DNA from: Jaltomata sinuosa | Taxonomy: Eukaryota; Streptophyta; Magnoliopsida; Solanales; Solanaceae | Length of the DNA: 64,000 nucleotides | Assembly: GCA_003996215.1 (NCBI GenBank) | Contig: QJPP01004043.1 | Span: forward strand, 97,563 to 161,562 | Direction: 5' to 3' | Part shown: positions 22,985 through 35,179 of the stretch, piece after piece | Layout: each line of letters starts with the position of its first letter | Numbering within the stretch: the stretch's first letter is position 1 | Notes under the pieces: generated by a model | Told to the model about the DNA's origin: nothing | What the model saw: only the letters and a program-made list of their open reading frames with translations | Databases searched by the model: none | Program-made: the position numbers and the translations under genes

Positions 22985-23985
22985 GGGATAATTTCATATA
23001 TATATATACAATAAAGTAATTAGTTTGCAACAAATATAGTCATATATTTTTTACATAAAAAAGCCCAAAATTGCAAAAATGCGGGTTTATCCATGCGAAA
23101 AGCGTGGCTAAAAGCCACATTTTGACACTGTATACTTAATGTATATGCAATGTATCGATATTGTATCACATGTATATTTGATGTATACTTTAATGTATAT
23201 ATAACATATATTGTACAAATAGTTATGTAATATATCGATATTGTATCGTGTGTATATTTAATATATACTTAATAAATATATAATGTTTCGATATCATATA
23301 AATAGTTATATAATGTATATGTAATGTACTGATATTATATAAATGATGCATAAACATGTATATATAGGGGTGCTACGAGCGATATAGGAGAATGTACTTT
23401 CTCTTTTGTTTAACATTTTCTTATAACTTTGTCATTCAAAATTTGATGCAAAAGCTATTATTGCATACTCGAAAATAAAAATTATTGAAAGCCATTGTAA
23501 GATGCTTAAGCATAAGCACATATTTATCGAACTAGTTTTTCCTGAATATTTATCAGGCTAATTAAAGAAGAAGGAAAAGGATGAGAAACAGTTAAAGGGG
23601 AGGTTGATTATTAAGAAGGAGATGATTCCGGAAGCAAAAACAATTTTATTGCAAGTAATTTTACTTCTTTCTATTCAATTCCGACCAACTCAAAATTTCC
23701 TCTAAACAGTCCCAAATTTTAGATATGAACTCTTCTCAATATTTTGAGTCTTTTTTGTTAATATATAATTTGCTCGAAACGATTCACATTTGTGGTATGT
23801 CGAATTTTAAGAAAAAGAGAAAGCAACAAAGAAGAAGAAGAAGAAGAAGAAGGGAGGAAGAGGAGGAAGAAGAAGAAGAAGGGACGAGGAAGAAGAAGAA
23901 GAGAAAGACTTTCATTTTTCGCAAGTCTCATCTTGCAAAAAAAAGACCATTTTTTGAGTAAATAATATTGTCGAACAATCATTTT
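22985..23985 (+). mobile_element. Unnamed repeat element, copy 1
   Basis: Copy 1 of an element that recurs at 24655-25515. Shared landmarks in the same order are 'aagtaattagtttgcaac' with 'tttacataaaaa', 'tatcgatattgtat' tandem words, a 'cgac(c/t)aactcaa...cctctaaaca' block and 'cgattcacatttgtgg'. No protein homology is visible. Copy 1 contains a GAA microsatellite (23830-23910) that creates spurious Arg/Glu-rich frames. Confidence 0.5.
23830..23910 (+). repeat. GAA/GAG microsatellite
   Basis: About 80 bases of GAA with GAG/GGA interruptions. The Arg/Glu-rich open frame across it (23725-23961) and its Ser/Leu antisense are products of the repeat. Confidence 0.85.
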
Positions 23986-23999
23986 ACCTAATTATCCCT

Positions 24000-24650
24000 A
24001 ATCATTTTGCAAAATATAATTATTTGCAACTTATGGTCTTTCTTGAGATCACTTTAAATTTTGTCCCGCTTAACTTAGTGGGATAAATTTCATCTTCTTA
24101 AATAAATGGATGCTTTTTTCTTTTATGCAAACAAATTTAGTTCATTAGACTATTGGGTTAAAAGTTAAATAGTAATCTTAAAAAGGTCATTTGTGCAAAA
24201 TCACACGTAGTTAACAGAGAGTATAGAAGGCCGAACAATAGTGTTGACATAAGACAATTGAGTTCTCATATATTTTAAGAACTAATTATTTGGGTGAGTA
24301 TTTTTAATAAATAATTATTTTTTAAAATATATTTTTTATTTATTATCATTTATAAAAATACATAATAATATTATGATAAATCTGTATTATGTATTAAAAA
24401 TGAATTATGCATGCAATATAGATGTATTATAAGTGTCTTAAAGTGTGTGATAAATGTATTATCCATGAATAAAACTTGTATTATATGTGTTAGATAAAGT
24501 GTTCTCTGCAATATTTATTAAAACTGTATTGTGCATGTATTATAAATGTATCATAAGTGTCAAGTGAAAAAAAAATTATTATTGCTATAGATGGTAAATA
24601 TTTTCTTAATATAACACATATATCTATGTAAGTTTTTCCATATTTAAGGA
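24000..24650. other. AT-rich spacer between two element copies
   Basis: The words 'tgtattat' and 'ataatgtatta' recur irregularly at 24370-24560. No coding signal. Confidence 0.4.
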
Positions 24651-24654
24651 GAGA

Positions 24655-25515
24655 TTTCATATATCTACAATAAAATAATTAGTTTGCAACATATATAGCT
24701 ATATTTTTTTTACATAAAAATAGCCTAAAAGTGTACTAGTGACCAAATTTTTTTTACCACAAAATTGATTGTACGTATATGTAATATATCGATATTGTAT
24801 AAATAGCTATGTAATGATATATAATGTATCGATATTGTATAAATAGTGTATAAATATATATATATGATGTATAACTATGTATCAGAGATGTATATACATC
24901 TATATACTGTTTATACAATATTTATAATTGCAAGCAGTTCATCTTCCTCAATGAGTTGATTTTTTTAAATCCCGACTAACTCAACTCCTCTAAACATTCC
25001 CAAAATTTGGATATGAGCCCCTCTCGATGTATCAAGTCTTTTGATATATTATTCACTCAAAACGATTCACATTTGTGGCATGTTGAATTTTAAAATTTGA
25101 GCTTCAAAGCTCTTCAATTGCGAATTTCAATGAATGTTAGTTGTGAGCTCGTTTTTCAGCTCTTTTTGAGAAGCTTTACAGGAACAAAAAACAGCCATGA
25201 CCAACAACATTCAGTCTCTAAACCAAGAACACTTCAACAAAAAAAAGTAATAGAATCGAATGGTCATTCTCGTTGATTTGGGGTTATTTTATATTGTTGT
25301 CTTGGAATTATATTAGTATATTGTTCCAATTGACAAATAATATGTTGTGCTTCAAGCTAATTTCAATATACAGATTGCATTATATAGAAACGAACGGTCA
25401 AAGTAATACAATCGAAGAGCTATTTATTGTAATAATAAAAAGCTGGGTCCAATTTTGGGTTAATAAATTGACCGAATGGCCATTTCTTCTAATTTTCCCT
25501 ATATTTATTTAAACT
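24655..25515 (+). mobile_element. Unnamed repeat element, copy 2
   Basis: This parallels copy 1 (22985-23985), with the same order of landmarks and no GAA microsatellite. After the 'cacatttgtgg' block it continues as different AT-rich sequence, so one copy has been rearranged. Ends are approximate. Confidence 0.5.
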
Positions 25516-26940
25516 CTTGATCTATCACATTGGATGAGTAGCAAAATCTGACCCAATTATCTACTAGTATTTGTGTATGACCTGCAACTAGCAAGGAAAA
25601 ATCAAGCTTACATTGTGATGTCGAAGGTTGAACTAATTAGTAATTATTTTTAGTGAATCACTTTAAATGTCATGCTTATTAAAAATAGATAGTCTAAAAT
25701 AGTTATCATTTTTTAAACAAATCAAGGTATAATTAATTATTTATTTTTACCTTTATCCTTAGTCATAAATATGGAGAAATATTAATGTAGTGCAAAAGAA
25801 AAAAGTATTAAATATTGAGGAGTAATAAATAAAAATAGTTTAGTTAAATTACAGTCTAGTTAATGTTTTTCTTAAAGAGTGTATAAGTAAAAAATGTGAC
25901 AAGTAAAACGGTCCAGAAGAAATACACACTATTATCAAAACTTGTGACGATTTCCCCATTGGATGAGAACTCAAAATTAGATCTCTTCTACGAAATTGGC
26001 TAGAGCCACTATTTTAGAACAAAGGTTACAATGAATAAACGAAAGAGAGTTTAATATATTGCCTGCCTAAATACAATGTAAGGGAGTGCATTGTTGACTT
26101 TCTTCAGATCGGTGAAACTGATTTATCACACACACGTGCTTCTTGATTGAACATCCAATATTAATTGAGTCCAAAAAACAAATTTGAATTGTTGCCAAGG
26201 GAGTAATTAATTATTCACAAATTGGACTATAAGATTTTGGACTGTAGTAAGAAAAGTAGTACTACTATTGTTTTTTTCCCTTGAATGGAATAACTACGTG
26301 GTTGGAACAATCGAGTACTTATTTGGAGATTCTGTTACAAATCAAATAGGAGAGATCGATCCAAAAGACTAATTTGATAAGTGAGAGAATTCATTTAGCA
26401 TATAAATCTATTAGCATTTCTTTATTTATCGATGAGGGACAATTGATTCATAACAAATTCATTTTGAATCGGTGGTACAAATTACTTTTAATGTGTGTTT
26501 TCCCTGAAATTAGTACAGTTAAATTTGTACGAGGTTAAAAGCGTGCATGTCATATTAAACTCTATTTTAAACTCGTTTACCAGTGAATTAATTATTGATT
26601 GAGTAAGTAAAATAGCAGAAAAAATAGGTAAAGTAGGTATAATAATGATAAACAAATATAGATCTGAGTATAATGAGCTCTTTGACGACGTCTTTCGAGA
26701 GCTTGGACTGCTCCTCCGAGAGTAACACGCGGACAAAGAAAGTAAAGGGAAATAATTTCTTAACGAGCAAGTAAGAGAGCGTATTATATTGCTTAGAATC
26801 AGAATTCATGGTCCCTTTACAAATGATGAGGAGTCATTATTCATAGATTACACTAAGTGGACTTTAGCCAATGAAAAAGGTTTCTTTTGGACCTTATAGT
26901 ACTATGAACAATGACACAACTTCAAATGTCATATTCGTTA
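25516..26940. other. Intergenic stretch, no gene supported
   Basis: Mostly AT-rich. Overlapping minus-strand frames at 26488-26809 show a short block (VKKLFPFTFFVRVLLSEEQ) but no domain I can name. It may be retroelement leader sequence. Confidence 0.35.
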
Positions 26941-27306
26941 CAGGTGCCAGCCAATATCCTTTAACGAAGTCAGATTGATATACTACGCATCCGCGTACAT
27001 TACGGACCTGACACCTTTGTCCCCTTATCCTTTTCTTCTACGTCATTCAGGTTATTCTGTGTGGGAGGAGGAGGGAAGAGGGGTGATATCGTTGAGCGAT
27101 GCTCCCTCCGAAACTCCATTTGAGGAAACTTCCCCCGATAACTCGGCTATAAATGAGTTACCTTTTGAACGCACACAAACTCGTCAGTTCCCGAGAAGAC
27201 CCCTCATTCCACCACGAACCCCTTGAAAGGGTCTTTACCCAATACAATGTGAGCTTTTTTTGGGGGATCAACTTTGTGAGTCTACCAGTTTCAATTTTGA
27301 TGAGCT
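26941..27306 (+). other. GC-richer block with TATA-like site, unidentified
   Basis: The composition differs sharply from its surroundings. 'ctcggctataaatgagtt' near 27142 looks like a TATA element, and a C-rich stretch follows. An 83-aa open frame (26975-27226) has no recognisable domain. This may be the promoter end of an old retroelement or pararetrovirus-like insert; I cannot decide. It lies just before the solo LTR target site. Confidence 0.3.
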
Positions 27307-27311
27307 AATTT
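27307..27311. repeat. Target duplication aattt of the outer solo LTR
   Basis: aattt at 27307-27311 recurs at 42401-42405, exactly where the outer LTR ends, 15 kb away. It shows that 27312 and 42400 are the two ends of one insertion. Confidence 0.85.
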
Positions 27312-27468
27312 TGTAACGACCTGTCCCGTTGTTATTCTAAAATCACCTTAGCACAAATTTTGAGAACGGTTAAAATACAATTTAAATTAAGTGGGGTTGA
27401 CATGATGAAATTTTTTAGATTTTAAAATTTATTTGGGCTGTCTTCATTTCGCTATAACAGAAATTTTA

Positions 27469-27514
27469 CCGCTATAGCGTCGCCGCTATAGCGGTTAACC
27501 GACCACTATAGTGG
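27469..27514. repeat. Cluster of 12-bp palindromes in LTR U3
   Basis: CCGCTATAGCGG (27483-27494) and CCACTATAGTGG (27503-27514) are perfect palindromes. CCGCTATAGCGT at 27469 is a one-base variant. They share the core C-T-A-T-A-G and may be protein-binding or hairpin sites. Confidence 0.8.
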
Positions 27515-28462
27515 TATGACGAAGGCACTAGCTTGAAAATGCGATTTTTATTTTAACCTTCTCCTTCTCAGTTGGAAAACAAACGAGGGTTGCTCTAAAA
27601 ATCCTCCTAGGCTGCTCCAGAGCTTGGGAGCCATAGGGAGGGGAGATTTCGACTAAAAAATGGCAAAACTATTAATTTTGGGTCCGCCTTTCATCAGGAA
27701 TTGCATTCACGAAGCCATATTTTCATTGTTCAGACCTCTTCAGCTGATGCTTGGCATCCAGATAGGCTAGGTTTAATTGAATAGCTATAGACCCGTATTT
27801 CTCTTGCATACTATTGTGTAGAATGAATGGAGGATTTATGTTTAGGCCTTCGAACACGGAGTCTGGAGGAGTATTGTATTGTATGGCTGTTGGATTGAAT
27901 AGGAAATAATGGGGTCGGGGATGATGTGTTTTCATTTCGAATTTGATTATATTTGTTAACTTGCGTGTGATTCTAGATTCTAGAGGACTAGACAGTTGGA
28001 TAGGTTCGGGGAACCAAAATTATTGTGAACAAGTAAGTAGCTAGTTATAGTGGACTTGGGAATAATGCGGTTAAAGGGAATGGGATAAAACAGGAAGGGT
28101 TGGAGTGACAATGTAGGGGACGTTCTCTCTGGACTATGGTCATCCTTAAAAAAGGGTTTCAGAGTTGGTGTATTGGTTGAATATGTGTCTAGGGGGGAAA
28201 TTAAAAATTAGTCTTCGAACGAGATTTCAAATGTTGGGGTTATGAACCCGGCTGTTGGGTAGGTGATGGTTATTTTTTTCTAAATGCAATATGTGTGTAT
28301 GTAACTTTAGCTTAGTAATGTATGTACCTTGCATGTTTAGGGAATGAAATTATGAGTGTCTAAGTGTACGGGTGTCAATCATGTAAAATGAACTTGGTTT
28401 TATTGCTTGATAGTTTTACAAGTGTGATATTATTTATTTATGTTATTGATTGTTGGACTTGT

Positions 28463-28467
28463 GTGAC
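28463..28467. repeat. Target duplication gtgac of the chromovirus
   Basis: gtgac at 28463-28467 recurs at 41082-41086. It brackets the element at 28468-41081 and lies inside the outer LTR. Confidence 0.85.
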
Positions 28468-30622
28468 TATCACGCTCCGAGGCTACCCCCTAGACGCAAC
28501 ACGGGATCCGGGGCACGAATGCCCTAGATTAACCCTTGATCATAGCATACTCAGATATACTTAAGAAAATAAAGCGGAAGCATACTTAGATAAGATAGGA
28601 ATCCATAAACTGTTATTACATAAGATCTACGGAATACAAATCCGGAATACAATTAGCTATGTCTGAAGCCTCTAAGTCTGCAAATACGAGTTGATGGGAC
28701 AAGACCCCAACTAACTCCAGAATCCAACATAAAAGAAATAAGAACAACTCAGAAGTCTGGTCCTCGAAGTATGAGGATTCACCAACAATTAGCTGAACGT
28801 CTGGCGTAGCCTAGCCACGAGTCTGAGAATAAGTGCCTGAATCTACATCGTAAAAGGATGCAGCGCAAATTGCGTTAGTACTATAGGATGTACCAAATAT
28901 GTGAGATAAACAGGAATATGAGATAAGCATGCTAAATAAACTTGTAAAACCAAAATCATACTATAAGTGTAAAACTGGAATGCAAAAGACTCAGTGCGAT
29001 GCCAAAGCAATTTATGCAAGAAATCATAAGTAATCATAATAGTTCTGAAGTCTGAAGGAAAAGAGTCAATGCATTTTAAAACCTGATTCTGTTTCTGTGG
29101 GAGATTCTCTAACCGATATAGACCATGTGAGCTACATGGAATCCGATGTATACTCCCCATTGAAAGGACCCAATATACCTTGCCAGGGTATAAAGGCATG
29201 ACTGTGGCGTGATCACTAAATTTGATGTCCAACTGAGGGGACTTAGAACCTACGGGGGCATGTAGTTCTAGGATTAAGGGTACTCTCACCCTGTCCAACT
29301 CGGTGCTAATACTACTCCTAAAACATATACATATAGCTCATAATACTTGTGACATATCTGATGTCAAAACTGTTCATAACTTAGGTAGACATATCCGGAT
29401 GCCAAACCTTTCATGAAACATAGGGACATATCTAATATCCAAAACTGTTGGGAGAGTATAAGGACATATCTAATGTCATGCAATCCACAAGTCATGAATC
29501 TTAAAGCTTTGCAAACCATAATTCAAAATCATACTTTCCTTTCTAATATTATAACTTGAAGAATTAGGCATGCAATTTCATGAAAATAGAGGTTATGTTA
29601 TCTAAATATATCAATTTTACTTGAAGACATGCAATTCAATGGTATCATGCTAGAAATCAATTTTAATGCTTGGGCTTTTAAATTCAATAAAGGAATCATG
29701 ATCAAATCATTAATAGGCAATAAGAAACTATGAATTTAAGCATAGAAACTGATTTCATAAGTTTTCCCAACTTAGATCAAAACCCTAGTTTCACAAATTC
29801 ATAAATCAATTTGAGAATTAGGGGTTTTGAGTACAAGAATGGAAGGAACTCATTGTTGAATACCCACATACCTTGTTGGAGGCTAACCCACTTCAAATTG
29901 AAAAGAATAGGAAGATTGATCTTGGAGCTTGAGACCTTGAGCTTGAGAGATTTCCTTTCCTTTTTGGGAGGTGAATGACGTAATGAGAAGGGACTTAGGC
30001 TAATAGGTTTAGAAATCATGCTAAATATGGTCAAAATGACTTCACTTAGGAGTTAAAAGGATGGGTAATAGCTAAAATACCCCTGGGCCATAATTAAGAA
30101 AAAAGCTGGAAAAAGTTGACTTTCAGGGACCACAGATGGAAATCATGGATCGTACACTGAACCACGGTTCGTGGTTTCCACTCTTGGTTCCTGGACAATC
30201 AACTAGGCTGCAGAAGGCAAAGCACGGGTCGACAGGATGACTTGTCATTTGAATGACGGCTCGTAGATCTGAGCCTTAGTTTCTGGAAACCATGCAATCC
30301 TCTGATCAATTTCTACGAATTAACAAGATGGTACATCATTTGAACGACGGGCCGTAGAATCCAGTCGTGGAATCTGGGAAACTTGTCAACCCTCTGATAT
30401 GATTCCACGAGTTGACAGTATGGGCCATAGACTGAACCAAGGTCCGTAGAACCAACTCGTGATTCTCAGACCAGAGGCTGAACCAACAGGAGGAAACCAT
30501 GATTACATTCCACGACCCGTGATTCAAACCACGGTCCGTGGTTTGGACCCGTAATTCCTGGGAACATGAAATTTTTTAGAGATTTCAACTTATAAAGCTG
30601 GTTCAATTTCTGGGGTGTTATA
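28468..30622 (-). mobile_element. 3' LTR of the chromovirus
   Basis: 2155 bp, read on the minus strand from 30622 (TATAACACCCC; canonical TG mutated to TA) to 28468 (...GGAGCGTGATA; canonical CA mutated). A purine-rich tract, GATCCCAAGGAAAAGATAT on the minus strand, lies directly upstream (30623-30642) and is the likely polypurine tract. Its U3 holds palindromes ACCACGGTTCGTGGT (30161-30175) and ACCACGGTCCGTGGT (30528-30542). Small frames inside (28843-29298 and others) are not genes. Confidence 0.85.
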
Positions 30623-30857
30623 ATATCTTTTCCTTGGGATCATTCATCCTCGAATGAGTACTAAGCAAGGAAAACTGGAGAGAAAACAGCCCAACCAAAC
30701 AACAACCAAAACATAAAACTGAAGAGTAAACATGAAACTGGACTTCTCAACTTAAAACATTACTGAATCAACTTCAAAAACGTGAATGCATGCTAAGATC
30801 ATGAGGGGAACTGATGGAGTAGATTTGGAGAAACATAGTAAGGATGAAACTATTACC

Positions 30858-32200
30858 TCAAGTTGAAACTGAATCGGATGGAAAGAGATGGGGATATTTG
30901 GCCTTCATAGCCTCTTCCGCTTCCCAAGTAGCACCCTCTACAAACTGGTTTCTCCAAAGAACTTTCACTGAGGCAACTTCCTTGTTCCTGAATCTCCGGA
31001 TCTGACGGTCAAGGATCTCTACGAGAACCTCCTCATAGGTGACACTATCCTTCACACCTACATCCTCCAAAGGAACAATCAAGGTTGGATCACCAACACA
31101 CTTCTTCAACAAGGAAACATGGAAAACTGGATGAGACGCTTCTAATTCTGTTGGCAAATCCAACTCATAAGCAACCTTGCCCACTCTCCTCAGAATCCGA
31201 TAAGGGCCTACAAAATGAGGACTAAGCTTTCCCTTCTTCTCGAATCTCATCACACCCTTCATGTGTGACACCTTCAGAAAAACTAATTCTCAACCTGAAA
31301 TCCCAATTCTCTTCTCCTCACATCTGCATATGATTTCTGTCGACTCTGAGCGGTCTTCAGCCTCTCCCTAATAAGTTGAACCTTCTCCATAGTCTCATGC
31401 ACCGAATCTGGGCCAATAAAAGCTGCCTCACCTACCTAAAACCAACTAATAAGAGATCTACACCTCCGACCATAAAGAGCCTCATAAATAAAAGCTGCCT
31501 CACCTACCTAAAATCAACTAATAAGAGATCTACACCTCCGACCATAAAGAGCCTCATAAGGAGCCATCTAGATGCTGGAGTGAAAGCTATTATTGTAGGC
31601 AAACTCGATAAGAGGTAAGTGATTATCCCAATTACCTTTGAAATCAATCACACAAGCTCTCAACATATCCTCCAAAGTCTGAATAGTACGCTCTGCCTGG
31701 CCATCCGTCTGTAGGTGAAAACCTGTGCTAAGCTTCACCTGAGTACCAAGACCTCTCTGAAACGATCTCCAAAACTGAGAAGTAAGCTGAGTACCCCTAT
31801 TAGAAATGATGGACAATGGGACACCATGCAATTGGAATATCTCCCGGATGTAGAGTCTGGCATAATCATCCACCAAATCCGTAGTCTTAACAGCCAAGAA
31901 GAGGGATGACTTAGTCATTCGGTCGACAATCACCCAAGTCGAATCATGTTGCATTCGAGTACGAGGCAAACCCGTAATGAAGTCCATATTGATCAATTCC
32001 CACTTCCAAGTAGGAAGGTCAATATCCTGAATCATTCCACTCAGTCGCTGATGCTCTACCTTCACTTGCTGACAGTGGGGACACTGAGCCATAAAACCGG
32101 CTATGTCCCTCTTCATACCGTTCCACCAATAGACTACCCGTAGCACGGTACATCTTGGTGTCACCAGGGTGAATGGAATATCTGGAACTATGAGCCTCAA
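30858..32200 (-). pseudogene. Integrase with C-terminal chromodomain (broken)
   Basis: On the minus strand, 31568-32200 encodes the integrase zinc region (QCPHCQQVK), first catalytic Asp (LINMDFITGLP), second position SIISNRGTQ, and the Glu in GQAERTIQTLED. The second Asp of the D,D,E triad is replaced by Asn (codon 31799-31801), so it would be inactive even if the frame were intact. 30858-31271 continues with SPHFVGPYRILRRVG...HPVFHVSLLKKC and a chromodomain (VEILDRQIRRFRNKEVASVKVLWRN...ATWE), which in chromoviruses directs integration to chromatin. A 72-bp in-frame tandem duplication (31416-31559) lies between, along with stops and a frameshift. Confidence 0.9.
31416..31559. repeat. 72-bp tandem duplication inside integrase
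   Basis: 31416-31487 and 31488-31559 are near-identical. The unit is 24 codons long, so it keeps phase. It covers the YEALYGRRCRS tail that follows the integrase core. Confidence 0.85.
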
Positions 32201-32559
32201 TCAGAATTTACTGTCTCAACCCATCTACATCTGGCACACACAATCGACCCTGCTAACGAAGCACACCATCTCCCCCTTGGGAGAAAACCTCAACCCTTTG
32301 CTGATGGACTGCTCCCTTAAAGCTGAAGTAAAATAGGATCACTGTCTTGCTTTGCCTTTGCTTCAGCCACCAAGGATGATTCGAACCCATTCTAAACAAT
32401 AACCCCACCTTCTGTCGAGTCCATAAGGCGATTTCCCAACCGAGCTAGCCTATGAACCTCCTTAACCAATTCCTTCTTCCCTTCTTCGACTGAAGACACA
32501 CTACCCATCGACAATCTAGTAAGGTCATCCGCCACAACATTGGCCTTACCCGAATGGTA

Positions 32560-33592
32560 AAACACACTCATGTCATAATCCTTAAGAAGCTCAAGCCATC
32601 TTCTTTGTCACAAATTCAATTCCTTCTTAGTGAACACATACTGAAGACTCTTATAATCGGTGAATACATCCACGTGCACTCCATACAAGTAATGTCTCCA
32701 AATCTTCAAAGCAAATACCACGGCTGCTAACTCAAGATCATGAGTAGGGTAGTTCTTCTCATGAGTCTTAAGCTGTCTCAAAGCATAAGCAATCATTTAT
32801 CACGCTGCATCAAAACACAACCCAAACCAATCCTAGAAGCATCACAATACACAACAAAATCATCTAGGCCCTCGGGTAGAGCCAATACAGGGGCTGTGGT
32901 CAATCTAGTCTTCAATTCCTGAAAGTTCTTCTCACAAAGGTTAGACCACTGAAATTTTACCTTCTTCTGAGTCAATCAAGTCAAAGGGGCAACAATGGAA
33001 GAAAATCCTTCCACAAATCTCCTGTAGTAACCAGCCAAACCCAAGAAACTCCAAATATCCAATGGGGAAGTAGGTCTAGGCCAGTTATTTACTGCCTCAA
33101 TCTTTTGAGAGTCAACTCAAATACCATCTTTAGTCACAATGTGACCTAGAAAAGCAACGGATTGCATCCAGAACTCACACTTGCTTAACTTAACAAATAA
33201 CTACTAGTCCTTGAGAGTTTGCAATACCACTCTCAAATGGTCCACATGTTTCTCCTCACTCCGAGAATAGATAAGGATATCATTAATGAACACAATCACA
33301 AACATATCCAACTACTGCTTGAACACACAGTTCATCAAATCCATAAAATCTGCAGGAGCATTCGTTAGACCAAACAACATCACAATAAATTCATAATAAC
33401 CATACCGAGTCCTGAAGGCTATCTTCAAAATATCACACTCTCTAACATGAAGCTGATGATAATCGGATCTAAGGTTAATTTTGGAGAAGAAACTAGCACC
33501 CTGAAGCTGACCGAACAAGTCATCAATCCTAGAAATGGGATACTTATTCTTGATTGTGACCTTGTTCAACTGACGATAGTCAATACACATTA
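32560..33592 (-). pseudogene. Reverse transcriptase and RNase H (broken)
   Basis: The minus strand encodes CIDYRQLNKVTIKNKYPISRIDDL, then FIVMLFGLTNAPADFMDLMN, then the active-site block as VFINDILIYSR. The usual F-[V/I]-D-D has become F-I-N-D (Asn codon 33282-33284). It continues through FLGLAGYYRRFVEGFS, then the tether and RNase H (FVVYCDASRIGLGCVLMQ; HDLELAAVVFALKIWRHYLYG; VFTDYKSLQYVFTKKELNL). Stops occur after FKQ, after LKD, in front of VDSQKIEAVNNWP and at several later sites. The Asp-to-Asn change alone would abolish polymerase activity. Confidence 0.9.
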
Positions 33593-34320
33593 TAAGTGAA
33601 CCATCTTTCTTTCACACGAATAAGACTGAGCACCCCATGGGGTAATGTTAGGCCTGATGAAACCCTTATCAAGAAAATCCTTCAACTGATCCTTTAACTC
33701 TTTAAGTTCTGCAGGAGTCATTCTATAGGGAGGAATGGAGATAGGATTCGTATTCGGAAGAAGATCTATCCCAAAGTCGATCTCCCACTCGGGAGGGACT
33801 CTGGGTAAATCTTCGGGAAACACTTCTGGGAACTCATGCATAACAGGAACAGACTGAAGGGATGGGGTTTTGGACTCCGTGTCCATAACTCGCACTATGT
33901 AATAAACACAACCCTTAGAAATCATCTTCCTAGCCTTAAGATAAGATATGAAACGACCTTTTGAGGATGGGGGACTACCTTGCCATTCTAAAACGGGTTC
34001 ATTTGGAAACTTGAAACTGGCAACCCGAGTACGATAATCAATTAAAGCATAACAAGCAAGCAACCAATCCATACCAAGAATAACATCAAAATCAGTCATC
34101 TCCAACTCTACTAAATCCGCTGAAGTGACTCTATGAAGGACCGCGATAGGGCAATTTTGATAGATTCCTTTGGCTAGGACGGTCTCACCAATCAGAGTAG
34201 AAATACAAAAGGGTTCTAAAAGTAATTCAGGACAAATTTTGAATTTGCATGCTATATAAGGAGTCACAAAGGATTAAGAGGCACCGGGGTCCAACAAAGC
34301 ATACACATCAAACGAGAAGA
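33593..34320 (-). pseudogene. Aspartic protease to RT N-terminus (broken)
   Basis: Minus strand. The protease active site reads LLDPGAS (about 34280-34300) and is followed at once by an in-frame stop, then SFVTPYIACKF...DFDVILGMDWL. The frame continues without break to the RT start (FPEVFPEDLPRVPPEWEIDFGIDLLPNTNPISIPPYRM...). It then ends at KMVHL by a frameshift next to the CIDYRQLN segment. Confidence 0.9.
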
Positions 34321-34509
34321 CTTTTAACATACCAGTAACAACATCTAGGGAACCCTCCTAGTCCTGACGAGAGGACATGGCATAAAGGCAGTTCTAGTGC
34401 TGACTACCAGAACTAGAAGCAGTGCCATGCTGGGCTGGTCGACCTCCTAGAGCTGCTGGGGCAGACTGAATCCTGCTACCATCTGTCCCTTCTTAGCTGA
34501 AAGGCAATC

Positions 34510-35179
34510 TCAAATCCTGTGACCAACCTGACCACATCCAAAACAACCCTCTCTACCGGCTAGACACTCACCGGGATGATTCTTTCCACACTTGGTACAA
34601 ATAGGGTAGGAAGGCCCCTTTGCACCACTCCCTTGAGAATAAGAGCCCGCACTCCTACCAGATTGATCATGATGAGGCCTGGAGGCCTGAGAAAGAGTAC
34701 TAGCAGATGAATACACAGGTCCTGATGACTTCTTCTGAAAAGAAGAACGGTGTCTACCTCCGGACCTCTGATGACTGAAACCTGAACTCTTGGATATAGC
34801 CCTCTTGTTCTTCTTAGCCCTATCCCTAAGCCTGTCTCCCTCTATCTGGTGAGCATGAGTTATGATCCTGAAAATAGTTATATCACCCAACAACATAGCG
34901 GACTTACACTCCTTCTTCACCAAATCTAAAAACCCATAGATAAGATTGCTCATCTGATCATGCGGGTTCGCTACCATAGAGGGGGCATACCTACACAATT
35001 AAGTTAACTTCAAACTGTACTCCTGAACAATCATAGATCCCTGTATCAAGTTCACAAACTCCTCAACCTTAGCTTGCCTCAACTCTCGTGGAAAGAACCA
35101 GTCGAGAAAAGCCCCCTCAAAAAATTCTCATGTCATAGGGGCCACGTCCCTAGCTCTAGCCTCCTTCCCTAGCTCATCT
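34510..35179 (-). pseudogene. Gag, C-terminal part with zinc knuckle
   Basis: Minus strand. It starts abruptly at the 5' LTR border in mid-gag (DELGKEARARDVAPMT), followed by the conserved EFFEGAFLDWFFPRELRQAKVEEF block, then a basic linker and a CX2CX4HX4C-type knuckle (CFGCGQVGHRI) after CTKCGKNHPGEC. Two in-frame stops lie in the N-terminal part. The N-terminal half of gag, the leader and the primer-binding site are deleted; the LTR border shares a 14-bp word (gctcatctgatcat) with 34948-34961. Confidence 0.85.

Larger units (their letters stand above)
27312..28467 (+). mobile_element. Outer solo LTR, left part (interrupted)
   Basis: It starts TGTAACGACCTGTCCCG, a typical Solanaceae Gypsy LTR start, and runs to 28467, where the chromovirus inserted. 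Its continuation is at 41087-42400. Removing the insert leaves an LTR of about 2.47 kb in + orientation. Only one LTR and no internal region exist between the aattt duplications, so it is a solo LTR left by LTR-LTR recombination. Near its start it carries three related 12-bp palindromes (27469-27514). Confidence 0.8.

Noticed and set aside
28843..29298. 151-aa minus-strand frame and its counterpart at 35501-35944
   Set aside because: They occupy the same position in the two LTR copies of the chromovirus; the similarity comes from LTR duplication, not a gene pair.
31376..32143. Plus-strand frames opposite the chromovirus integrase
   Set aside because: Antisense shadows of the integrase; no independent homology.
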